A stretch of 64,000 bases of DNA. Source: Pseudomonas sp. UBA6562. Lineage in GTDB: Bacteria; Pseudomonadota; Gammaproteobacteria; Pseudomonadales; Pseudomonadaceae. Position numbers and translations under genes: made by a program. Position 1 is the stretch's first letter. Each line of letters begins with the position of its first letter. This document shows positions 43,554-51,846 of the stretch, one piece after another. Location of the stretch: contig NZ_DJJS01000004.1 of assembly GCF_002434265.1 (NCBI RefSeq), forward strand, positions 145,618 through 209,617, read 5' to 3'. Below the pieces are notes generated by a model that did no database searches, was not told the origin of the DNA, and saw only the letters and a program-made list of their open reading frames with translations.

Positions 43554-45407
43554 ATGCTGCGCGCCTTCGAACGCTGGCTAGACCCCTTTCCCCCCGACGA
43601 AGCGCCACCGCCGCCCATGGGCCTGGCGCGCTTCCTGTGGGCCTGCACCCGCGGCGCCCGCCGTTACATCCTGATGATGGCGCTGCTCAGCGCCGCGGTC
43701 TCGATCTACGAAGCCTGGCTCTTCTCTTTCCTGGGCCAGGTCGTGGACCTGCTCTCCACCTGGAAGGTCGGCGGCGTTGTCAGCGACCAGGAGCGCCATG
43801 TGCTGTGGGGCGTCGGCATCGTACTGGTGGTCAGCATCGTGCTGGTGTCGTTGCGCACGCTGGTGCAGCACCAGGTGCTGGCGATCAACCTGCCGCTGCG
43901 CCTGCGCTGGGACTTCCACCGGCTGATGCTGCGCCAGAGCCTGTCGTTCTTTTCCGACGAATTCTCCGGACGGGTCACCACCAAGGTCATGCAGACGGCG
44001 CTGGCCGTGCGTGAAGTGCTGTTCACCCTGGTCGAAATCATCCCCGGTATCGGGGTGTACTTCGTGGCCATCGTCGCCCTGGCGGGCGGCTTCGCACCCC
44101 GGCTGATGGTGCCGTTCCTGGCCTGGCTCGCGCTGTTCGGCCTGACCCTGTGGTACTTCGTGCCGCGCCTGGGCCGTGTGGGGCAGGAGCAGGCCAACGC
44201 GCGCTCGTCCATGACCGGGCGCATCTCCGATGCCTACACCAACATCACCACGGTCAAGCTGTTCTCCCATTCCAAACGCGAAGCGCACTTCGCACGGGCG
44301 GCGATGGAAGACTTCAAGCAGACCGGCTTTCGCCAGATGCGCCTGGTCAGCCAGTTCGAGATCGCCAACCAGGTGCTGGTGGTCGGCCTGATCATGGGCG
44401 CTGGCGGCTATGCGCTGTGGCTTTGGCATCAGGACGCCGTGGGCGCCGGCGCGGTGGCCGCCATCACCGCCATGGCCCTGCGCATCAACGGCATGTCGCA
44501 CTGGATCATGTGGCAGATGACCTCGCTGTTCGAAAGCATCGGCACCGTACAGGACGGCATGGACACGCTCACCCGTGGCCCCAAGGTCCAGGACGCGCCC
44601 GAGGCCGGCGTGCTGCAGACCCGCGGCGGGGCGGTGCGTTTCGACCAGGTGAGTTTCAACTACAACGGCGAACGCCAGGTGCTCGACGGCTTGAGCCTCG
44701 ATATTGCCGCCGGCGAGAAGATCGGCCTGGTCGGCCGCTCCGGCGCGGGCAAATCCACGCTGATCAACCTGCTGTTGCGTTTCTACGATGTCGACAGCGG
44801 TGCCATCAGCATCGACGGCCAGAACATCGCCGAAGTGACGCAGGACAGTCTGCGCAGCGCAATCGGCATGGTCACGCAGGACACCTCGCTGCTGCACCGC
44901 TCGATTCGCGACAACATCGCCTATGGCAGACCCGACGCCACCGACGAGCAGATCCGCCGTGCGGCCACCCATGCCCAGGCCGACGGCTTCATCCAGCAAT
45001 TGAGCGACAAGCACGGCCACAGCGGTTACGACACCCTGGTCGGCGAGCGCGGCATCAAGCTCTCCGGCGGCCAGCGCCAGCGCGTGGCCATCGCCCGCGT
45101 CATGCTCAAGGACGCGCCCATCCTGCTGCTGGACGAAGCCACCAGCGCGCTGGATTCGGAAGTGGAAGTGGCGATCCAGGAAAGCCTCGACGAGATGATG
45201 CAGGGCAAGACCGTCATCGCCATCGCGCATCGGCTGTCGACCATCGCTGCGATGGACCGGCTGATCGTCATGGACAATGGGCGCATCATCGAGCAGGGCA
45301 GCCATGCCGAGCTACTGACCAGGAATGGCACCTACGCTCGGCTTTGGCAGCACCAGAGCGGCGGGTTCCTGGGGGAGGATCAAGGGGTGGTCGAAACCCT
45401 GGAATAG
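43554..45407 (+). CDS. ABC exporter, fused permease and ATPase
   Basis: 617 aa half-transporter. Six-helix membrane domain (about 35-345) and an ATPase domain with VGRSGAGKST, LSGGQRQRVAIARVML, ILLLDEATSALD and IAIAHRLSTI. This is the MsbA/MdlB-type exporter family; the cargo cannot be told (lipid, drug or peptide). A CxxxxC or C39 peptidase domain is absent, so it is not a bacteriocin processor. No partner half-transporter is adjacent, so it should work as a homodimer. A strong terminator follows. Confidence 0.88.
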   Translation: MLRAFERWLDPFPPDEAPPPPMGLARFLWACTRGARRYILMMALLSAAVSIYEAWLFSFLGQVVDLLSTWKVGGVVSDQERHVLWGVGIVLVVSIVLVSLRTLVQHQVLAINLPLRLRWDFHRLMLRQSLSFFSDEFSGRVTTKVMQTALAVREVLFTLVEIIPGIGVYFVAIVALAGGFAPRLMVPFLAWLALFGLTLWYFVPRLGRVGQEQANARSSMTGRISDAYTNITTVKLFSHSKREAHFARAAMEDFKQTGFRQMRLVSQFEIANQVLVVGLIMGAGGYALWLWHQDAVGAGAVAAITAMALRINGMSHWIMWQMTSLFESIGTVQDGMDTLTRGPKVQDAPEAGVLQTRGGAVRFDQVSFNYNGERQVLDGLSLDIAAGEKIGLVGRSGAGKSTLINLLLRFYDVDSGAISIDGQNIAEVTQDSLRSAIGMVTQDTSLLHRSIRDNIAYGRPDATDEQIRRAATHAQADGFIQQLSDKHGHSGYDTLVGERGIKLSGGQRQRVAIARVMLKDAPILLLDEATSALDSEVEVAIQESLDEMMQGKTVIAIAHRLSTIAAMDRLIVMDNGRIIEQGSHAELLTRNGTYARLWQHQSGGFLGEDQGVVETLE

Positions 45408-45436
45408 GGTGGTAGGCGGCAATGCTCGACGCCTCG

Positions 45437-45469
45437 CCACAAGGCCCGCATTCGCGGGCCTTGTGGTTT
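45437..45469. terminator. Strong hairpin terminator
   Basis: Perfect 13-bp stem CCACAAGGCCCGC/GCGGGCCTTGTGG with an ATTC loop, followed by TTT. It sits between the ABC exporter and the convergent autotransporter and probably serves both. Confidence 0.85.
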
Positions 45470-45485
45470 CAGACAAAGGCGTCGA

Positions 45486-47801
45486 TCAGAAGTCGTAGCG
45501 CACGTTCGCACTGAACGTATCGGCATCGAAGCTACTGCTGGTCACATAGTTGTACGACCCGCCCACGCTCCAGGCGCCTACCCGGTAGTTGGCGCCCACA
45601 CCCAGCTCGTAGCTGTCGCGCGCCGGCGTTGCGCCGGTGGTGGTGAAGGCGTTGCCGCCGAGCAGGAAGGTCGAGGTGGTACCGGTCTTGTCGCCGATGA
45701 AGTCGTGCCAGGCCATCAGCTTGGCTTCCGGCTCCAGGCTGCCGGCACCGACGTCGAAGGCGGCCGCCAGGCGTGCGCCCGCACCCATTTCACCGATTTC
45801 GTAGCGCTGGCTGCCCACCTTGAGGGCAGCCGAGCTGCCTTTTTCGCGGTACGAATCGATCGACACGTTGGCGTAGCGCGCGCCGATCTGCGGTTCGAGC
45901 AGCCACTGCCGGTCGAGCTGCAAGGTGTAGCCGGCCAAGGCGTTGACGCCGAAGATTTCGCTGTCGTAGTTGGCCTTGGCGCGAGTGCCGGCGATGTAGC
46001 GTTTGGACTCATTGTCGTTCCAGCCATACATCAGCGAGGTGTCGACGAAGACGTTGTCGCGGGTCCAGTTGCCGTACAGGGTCAGGGCGTGGCCGTCGAC
46101 GTCGGTCTTGTGGCCCAGGTCGGATTTGACGTTGCTGTTGAGGTAGCTGTAGGCCAAGCCCAGGGTTGTGTCAGCGTTGAGCTTGCCGTCGGCGCCCACG
46201 GCGATGCCCTGGGTGTTGGCGTCGTAGCCGTCGACGCCATGGCGGCGGTCCTGGTCGGCGTTGCCGGACAGCGCCTGGATCCAGACACCTTTTTCCTCCC
46301 GCACATCGCCGGAGGACAGGCCGCTGCGCCCTTTGCTGGCGCGCTGCTGGATGGCGCCGGCGACCAGGTTCTGACTATTGGTCGCGGCATGCACCACGCC
46401 GCGGCTGACATCCGGCGTCAGAGTTTCGGCCAGCTTGGCCAGCTCTTCGCGGGTGCTGGCATTGGCGAAGCGCTGGAATACTGGATCAGTTTCGTCCAAC
46501 TGGCCCAGGACAGCGTTCTTGAGCGGCTTGATGGCGTTCACCGCGTTGCTCGAGCCATTGGCCTCTTGCAGGTCTTCGGTGACCGCTTCGTCGCTGCGCG
46601 TCGCGACCAGGGCTTTGACGTCCTGGCCTTCGATGCCGAAGTTTCTGACTTCGAGCAGCGCCGAGGACGACACGACGGACAGGTTCTGCGGGTCTTCCCA
46701 AGTGCCGGAGTTGAGGAGGGTGTAGCGCGTGCCGTCGGCCGAAGTACGGAAGTCGTCGGAGCGGGCTTGCAGCTCGATCTGGCTGCCCGGCGCGAAGAAG
46801 GTGTTGCCGGTGACTTTCAGAATCGGTGCGTTGGGCAGGGTGTCGTTGTCCAGCAGCAGGCGCAGGCGTGCGGTGGCGCTGTCCATGTCGAGGTCGCCGG
46901 CGATCGTGGTTTGCGGTCGCAGCAGCGTCAGGCGGCCGCCGTCGATGTCGACGAAGCCGGCACGGATGGTCGAGCCGTCGAAGGTCGCGTCCCCTTGCAC
47001 CAGTACGCCGCTCAGGCCCAGCACGTCGCCTTTGACCTGCCCGCCTTGCCAGTAGAAGTACGAAGGTGCCGCACCTTCCTGCGCCAGAATCGCCGCGGTA
47101 CCGCCTTCGATCAGGCCGCCCGTCTGGGTGATGGCGAAGGTGTCGAATCTACCGACTCCGTTGACGATGCCGGCCTCGTCGAGGCCGACGAGGTGAATGC
47201 CTACGCCATCGGCCGAGATGGTGCCGCTGTTGTTGACGTCGGTATTGGGCGCAACGCCGGTGCTTTGATTGGTGAAGCGGGCGTTCTCGATCTCGATGCC
47301 TGTGGCGCCGTTGCCGCGCGCAGTGAGGGTGCCGGTGTTATTGAGGCGCGCCTGGCTCGACGTGACCAACATTGCTTCGGCACGGTCGCCGGTTACGGTG
47401 ATCTTGCCGTTGTTGGTGACGTCGCCGGTAATGGTCGTCTGGTACAGGTCCAGTCCCGTGGCGGCGTTCCCGCTCACGGTGATATCGCCTTGGTTGACCA
47501 AGTCGCCGGCGATCGTAGTGCCAACGACGATGGACATACCGGTGGGGAAATCGAGGGGGGCGGCAGCCGTCACATTGATCTTGCCCTGATTCACCAGGCT
47601 ACCCGCTACGGCGGTGTTAATCAGCTGCACGCCTGCGTTTTGCGACGTTCCGATGAAGGTGAGGTTGTTGAACGCATCGCCATTGCTCTTGTACGCACCT
47701 TGGCTCAGGTCGTACGTGAAGTCGGAGGCGGCATGGGCCGAGGCAGTGGTCGCTGCGATGGAGAGCGCCAACAACGAGCGGCGCAAAGGGGAGATGTTCA
47801 A
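45486..47801 (-). CDS. Autotransporter (type Va) with beta-barrel domain
   Basis: 771 aa. Signal peptide (cleavage near ASAHAAS, residue 25). A passenger of short beta-helix repeats with the pattern N-x-G-x-I-x-V (LVNQGKINV, LVNQGDITV, VTNNGKITV, VNNSGTIS) runs to about residue 400. The last 270 residues are an autotransporter barrel (GVWIQALSGNADQ, GIAVGADGKL) ending in ANVRYDF, the outer-membrane insertion signal. It should be displayed on the cell surface; adhesion or aggregation is likely but no catalytic triad is seen. A perfect 18-bp palindrome lies 91 bp upstream. Confidence 0.88.
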   Translation of the reverse strand: MNISPLRRSLLALSIAATTASAHAASDFTYDLSQGAYKSNGDAFNNLTFIGTSQNAGVQLINTAVAGSLVNQGKINVTAAAPLDFPTGMSIVVGTTIAGDLVNQGDITVSGNAATGLDLYQTTITGDVTNNGKITVTGDRAEAMLVTSSQARLNNTGTLTARGNGATGIEIENARFTNQSTGVAPNTDVNNSGTISADGVGIHLVGLDEAGIVNGVGRFDTFAITQTGGLIEGGTAAILAQEGAAPSYFYWQGGQVKGDVLGLSGVLVQGDATFDGSTIRAGFVDIDGGRLTLLRPQTTIAGDLDMDSATARLRLLLDNDTLPNAPILKVTGNTFFAPGSQIELQARSDDFRTSADGTRYTLLNSGTWEDPQNLSVVSSSALLEVRNFGIEGQDVKALVATRSDEAVTEDLQEANGSSNAVNAIKPLKNAVLGQLDETDPVFQRFANASTREELAKLAETLTPDVSRGVVHAATNSQNLVAGAIQQRASKGRSGLSSGDVREEKGVWIQALSGNADQDRRHGVDGYDANTQGIAVGADGKLNADTTLGLAYSYLNSNVKSDLGHKTDVDGHALTLYGNWTRDNVFVDTSLMYGWNDNESKRYIAGTRAKANYDSEIFGVNALAGYTLQLDRQWLLEPQIGARYANVSIDSYREKGSSAALKVGSQRYEIGEMGAGARLAAAFDVGAGSLEPEAKLMAWHDFIGDKTGTTSTFLLGGNAFTTTGATPARDSYELGVGANYRVGAWSVGGSYNYVTSSSFDADTFSANVRYDF

Positions 47802-47892
47802 GGCAGTATCCTTACAGGGCAGAAGCTGGCAGGAAACGACCGGCGCGTCAGCGTCTGTTTCGGCATCCTTGCCAGCTTGTCAGTGAGTGCTG

Positions 47893-47910
47893 ATTCAAGC
47901 GCGCTTGAAT
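47893..47910. promoter_or_regulatory. Perfect 18-bp palindrome upstream of the autotransporter
   Basis: ATTCAAGCGCGCTTGAAT is fully self-complementary. It lies 91 bp before the autotransporter start codon, a good position for a dimeric regulator. I do not recognise the regulator. Confidence 0.55.
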
Positions 47911-48560
47911 TTACACGATGAACGCCGGGCTTTTCACCCTAATCGTATTCGTGATGAAGAAAATAATCGGGACTTGCGAAGGGTTCATATATGTTCAGCG
48001 CGATGGACAAGTCGGGCGAGGAAAAATTGAACGTGGGCGAAACAGATCAATGGCGTGTCCCCGTTAACCAAAAGACGATTCACTCAGAGACGGTGCTCAG
48101 TACAACGGGTTGCTCGAGGGCGAGTGAAGTTGCGCGCGCGTTGTCCGTTATCGATAGCCCGCCCCAGACCGTTAACTTCCGTACACGCCCGCTGTCCAGC
48201 ACCGAGGGCGTTGCATTATCTGTTGCGCAAAGCGCGCGTGGCCGTTGCCAGGGATTCCATGCCAGAAAGTGGGAGCAGCACACTGAAGTTCGGTGCGGCG
48301 AAGCTTGCAGGACTGGCTTCTTCCTACGAGCCTGTAGGGCTTTCCACTGAAACGTATACCTATAGTTACGTACCATCTCAGCCGAGTCTCAAGGCATCCA
48401 AGAATCCGCCACTTGGCCTGCGAAAAGTAATGGTTTAGCGCGCACCAGACACATACAAACCGTAACAGCTGTCTTGTTTTTCGAGCGCCCATCAAGGGCT
48501 ATCGTGCGTGCCCTCCACGGTGCGCACGCGCTGTCTTTCTATGTTTGAAGGGGCTCCACG
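47911..48560. other. 650-bp stretch with no recognised gene
   Basis: Between the autotransporter upstream region and the YkgB-like gene. Open frames of 119 codons (47991-48350) and 127 codons (48055-48438) overlap in different frames, lack good ribosome sites and read as nothing I recognise; base composition is lower in GC than the surrounding genes. It may be degenerate sequence or a long regulatory region. Confidence 0.5.
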
Positions 48561-49037
48561 ATGAAGGCTTTGTTGAATACGCGGTTTATCCAGACACCTC
48601 TGGAAATCGAATGCATGCGCTGGTCGCTGATCGTGATCTTCCTGCTGTTCGGCTACAGCAAGTGGTTCGATTACGAGGCCCAGGCGCTGATCCCGTTGAT
48701 CGGCAACAGCCCGTTGTTGGCCTGGACCCACAGCGTATTCGGCATTCAAGGGGCGAGTTACCTGTTGGGGGTGGCGGAGTGGTCGATCGGCCTAGGGCTG
48801 ATCGTCGGTATCTGGTCCGCCAGGATCACGCTGCTGGCCGCTGCCGGTTCCTGCCTGACCTATCTGGTGACGCTGAGCCTGATCGTCACCACTCCCGAAG
48901 CCTGGGAAGCCTCGGCAGGCGGATTTCCGGCGCTGGGTGCGGAATCGGGCTTCCTGCTCAAGGACCTGGTGCTGCTGGCCGGCTCGCTGATCCTGTTCAA
49001 GCACGCCGTAGTGCAACAGGCGCACGAGCGCCGCTAG
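48561..49037 (+). CDS. YkgB/DUF417-like inner-membrane protein
   Basis: 158 aa with four hydrophobic segments (about 20-37, 57-75, 81-108, 128-147) and the early pattern RWSLIVIFLLFGYSKWFDYEAQALIPLI typical of the YkgB family, related to DoxX. Some relatives are linked to reactive chlorine or oxidant defence in other bacteria; no such link is visible here. GAAGGGG precedes the ATG. Stands alone; a hairpin separates it from the convergent monooxygenase gene. Confidence 0.8.
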   Translation: MKALLNTRFIQTPLEIECMRWSLIVIFLLFGYSKWFDYEAQALIPLIGNSPLLAWTHSVFGIQGASYLLGVAEWSIGLGLIVGIWSARITLLAAAGSCLTYLVTLSLIVTTPEAWEASAGGFPALGAESGFLLKDLVLLAGSLILFKHAVVQQAHERR

Positions 49038-49050
49038 CGCCCCGTCAGAA

Positions 49051-49073
49051 CCTGGCTGCATCGCGCAGCCAGG
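49051..49073. terminator. Hairpin between convergent genes
   Basis: CCTGGCTGC/GCAGCCAGG, 9-bp perfect stem with a 5-nt loop, in the 57-bp gap between the YkgB-like gene and the HpaB-like gene. Confidence 0.55.
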
Positions 49074-49094
49074 CCCTGCGCTACCTGGGGCCGG

Positions 49095-50573
49095 TCAGCC
49101 GAACTCGGCCGTATCCGCCAGCGCCGAACAGGCCATCGCCTTGGCCGCCTCCCAGTCGTACTCGCTGTGCACCCGCGCCAGCGCCACGAAGTGCGGGCCG
49201 GAATAGAACATCTCATATTGCAAGTGGCGCGAGCCGAACTCCGAACCCATCGCATCCCAGGCCAGCTTCATCAGTTGCACCCGCTCCAGCGGCGTGGCGC
49301 TGGAGGAGTACTGCGTCTGCTCGACCAGCGCGCGGGCTTCGGGATGGTGCAGGTCGTCGACGTGTGAGGGCAGCATGATCACACCGCCGCCCGCCAGCTT
49401 GCGCAGCGCCTCGATGAACTTCGGATACACCGACTGCGCCACCGCCTGGCACATGTACAGGTGCTTCTTGTCCGGGACCACATAGCCGTTCTGCGTCACC
49501 GGGCAATGGATCAGGCCTTTGAACAGACCCTCGATCATCAGCGTGTTGCACGCCATCTCGCCGAGGATCTCGCGCACTGCCGGAAAGTCGCTGACGCCGG
49601 TGACTTCGGTCATGCGCTGCGCCAGGCCGGTGAGGAAGTGCAGCTTGGCGGTCAGGCGGGCCAGGCTCTGTGTGTCCATCAGCACTTCGGCGGCGGTGCC
49701 GTGGAACTGGCGTCGGCACATGGCGGTGTCGCCATGGACGAACAAGCGCTCCCAGGGCACCAGCACATTGTCGAAGTAGATCAGCGCGTCGTTTTCGTCG
49801 AAGCGGCTGCTCAGCGGATGGTCGAAGGTGTTCTTGCCTTCGGCGTAGGACGCGCGCGAGAGGATCTTGATGCCGGGCGTGTTGAGCGGCAAGGCGAACG
49901 ACAGCGCGTAGCGGTCGTCGACCCCAGGCTTGAGCGGGTTCTGTACGCCTACCAGCACTTCGTCGGCCAGCACGGCGGCGGTGCCGAGCATCTTCGCGCC
50001 TTTGACGATCACCCCGGCGTCGGTCTCCTTCACCACACCCAGGGTGTGGTAGAGGTTGTCGGTGTGCTCGCCGGGGCTGCGCGAGCGGTCGCCCTGGGGG
50101 TTGACGATGGTGTAGGTGAGGTAGAGATCGCGCTGGCGGGCGTAGTCGAAGTAGCCCTTGAGCGCGGCGGCGCGCTCGGGCGAGTGCGCTTCGAATACCT
50201 CGATGTGGGTCATCATGCCGGTCAGCGCCGCCGCCACATGGTCGGGGCTGCGGCCCAGCCAGCCGAGGCTCTGACGGGCCCAGGCCAGGGAGGCGTGGGC
50301 ACGGCCGAGCAATTGCTCGTGGCGCACCGGTAGCTCCCAGGCCTTGCTCACATGGCGTTCGCCGTTCAAGGCGAAGGCCATCTCGTCGAGGTGGCTGGCC
50401 TGATAGTCGTACAGCTTGGCCACCGACGCCACGGCGCCGGAAAACGCCGGGTGCTGACTGTGTTGGGTCAGGCACTGGCCGTTGATGAACACGGCGCGGC
50501 CATCGTCGATGGCCTGCAAGTATTGTTGCCCGGTACGGGTCATGCTGGCGCCTGCGGCATGGGAAGCGGTCAT
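49095..50573 (-). CDS. HpaB-like flavin-dependent aromatic monooxygenase
   Basis: 492 aa. It follows the 4-hydroxyphenylacetate 3-monooxygenase large-subunit family: R-T-G-x-x-Y-L near the start, YTIVNPQGDRSRSP, GAKMLGTAAVLADEVLVG, a GDTAMCRRQFHGTAAEVLM helix, and a C-terminal FGSRHLQYEMFYSGP. These group D enzymes hydroxylate phenols using FADH2 from a separate reductase. The ATG at 50573 overlaps the preceding stop codon. No reductase is in this operon. The substrate is unknown; context suggests an amino-acid-derived aromatic. Confidence 0.85.
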   Translation of the reverse strand: MTASHAAGASMTRTGQQYLQAIDDGRAVFINGQCLTQHSQHPAFSGAVASVAKLYDYQASHLDEMAFALNGERHVSKAWELPVRHEQLLGRAHASLAWARQSLGWLGRSPDHVAAALTGMMTHIEVFEAHSPERAAALKGYFDYARQRDLYLTYTIVNPQGDRSRSPGEHTDNLYHTLGVVKETDAGVIVKGAKMLGTAAVLADEVLVGVQNPLKPGVDDRYALSFALPLNTPGIKILSRASYAEGKNTFDHPLSSRFDENDALIYFDNVLVPWERLFVHGDTAMCRRQFHGTAAEVLMDTQSLARLTAKLHFLTGLAQRMTEVTGVSDFPAVREILGEMACNTLMIEGLFKGLIHCPVTQNGYVVPDKKHLYMCQAVAQSVYPKFIEALRKLAGGGVIMLPSHVDDLHHPEARALVEQTQYSSSATPLERVQLMKLAWDAMGSEFGSRHLQYEMFYSGPHFVALARVHSEYDWEAAKAMACSALADTAEFG

Positions 50574-51820
50574 AGTTCGAGAAACTCCAGGGGCATGCCC
50601 AGCTCGGCACGGCCAACGTAGGTCGAGAACGACTCCCACTGCGCGCCGACATGGCCGCGGTACATCGAGACATCGCTGAAATAGCGCAGCATGCGCGTGT
50701 CGCAGCGCGCCTGCGAAGTGCCCGAGGTGCGGAACAGCAGTTCGACCGCTTCGCAGGCTTGCCGGCCGGCCTGTTGCAGCACGCCCCAGGCGCGTACGTT
50801 GTCGGCCACGCTGATCGGCTGGCCATTGCGTTGCCAGCGCTGGGCCAGGCGTTGGTGCTGCTCGCAGGTGTAGAGCAGGGTGGCTTCGGCGGCATCGGTC
50901 ATGGCCAGGGCCTGGCCGAAGGCACGCTGGTACTGCGCATCGCCACCGCGGGTCTGGCTCGGATCGAGCGGGTGCGGCTGCGTCCTGAGCAGGCTCTGGT
51001 ACTCGTCCAGCGCCGCCCGCGCCGCGCCGATCACCGGTGCCAGCAGGTTGGCGTGGTAGGGCAGCATGAGGTAACCCAAGTACAGCGGATTGCCGTGCAG
51101 GCGCGTACCGGCAGTGCCCCTGCGTACGTTCTGGTTGGCGAAGAACCCAGCGAAGGGCACGGCGTACTGGGCGGCGACGAAGACGTCGTCCAGGCGGATG
51201 CTGTTCGAGCCGCTGGCGCGCATGCCGAGGATTTCGCTACCGCCCCAGTCGTTGAGGATGGTGAAGTCCGCGCGCGGCACCAGGCAGGCGAGGCTGTGTG
51301 GCACCCCGGTCTTGGGCGTGTGCATGACCGTGACGATGGCATGGGTGGAGTAGGTGACGCCGGTGCAGTAGGCGAAGGTGCCGCTCACGCGGTAGCCGCC
51401 TTCGACCGTGGTGCAGGTGCCGCCGGGGAAGGCGCGGTGCGGCGCGATGAAGTGCCCGTCGCCGGCGAACACTTCGTCCTGCACCGCCTGCGGCCAGTGC
51501 GAGGCCAGCGTCAGCGCATGCCCGGCGGCCAGCGTCAGGCTCCAGCCCAAGGCTGGATGGCCTTGGGAAATCTCGATCATCACCCGGTAGAAATCGCTCA
51601 GGCTCAGCTCGTGGCCGCCATAGCGCTTGGGTTGCAGCAAACGGTAGAAACCGTGTTCGCGGAACCACTGGTGCATGCTTGGGCTGTAGGTGCCCTGCGA
51701 GTCGCTCACTTCCTGTTCGGCGCGCAGCTTGTGGCGTATTTCCCGCGCGAGCTCGAGATACTCTTCTACTGTACGGTCAGCCTCGTGCGCTGCCGTGACA
51801 TGGGTATTTGCTTGGCCCAT
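50570..51820 (-). CDS. Acyl-CoA dehydrogenase-fold flavin monooxygenase or oxidase
   Basis: 416 aa with the acyl-CoA dehydrogenase fold. It reads EISQGHPALGWSLTLAAGHAL, GGYRVSGTFAYCTGVTYSTHAIV and a C-terminal FRTSGTSQ plus R-x-x-R-D-like helix. It lacks an obvious acyl-CoA catalytic Glu loop and looks more like group D hydroxylases such as HsaA or indole oxygenases of the IifC type. It would act with FMNH2/FADH2 on a free aromatic. Fourth gene of the operon, overlapping the HpaB-like gene by 4 bp; two different group D-type enzymes in one operon is notable. Confidence 0.75.
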   Translation of the reverse strand: MGQANTHVTAAHEADRTVEEYLELAREIRHKLRAEQEVSDSQGTYSPSMHQWFREHGFYRLLQPKRYGGHELSLSDFYRVMIEISQGHPALGWSLTLAAGHALTLASHWPQAVQDEVFAGDGHFIAPHRAFPGGTCTTVEGGYRVSGTFAYCTGVTYSTHAIVTVMHTPKTGVPHSLACLVPRADFTILNDWGGSEILGMRASGSNSIRLDDVFVAAQYAVPFAGFFANQNVRRGTAGTRLHGNPLYLGYLMLPYHANLLAPVIGAARAALDEYQSLLRTQPHPLDPSQTRGGDAQYQRAFGQALAMTDAAEATLLYTCEQHQRLAQRWQRNGQPISVADNVRAWGVLQQAGRQACEAVELLFRTSGTSQARCDTRMLRYFSDVSMYRGHVGAQWESFSTYVGRAELGMPLEFLEL

Positions 51821-51846
51821 GGAAATGATCCTGAGGTAAGGGTGGG

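Noticed and set aside
47991..48438. Two overlapping ORFs of 119 and 127 codons as genes
   Set aside because: Different frames of the same DNA, no good ribosome site, no recognisable domain.
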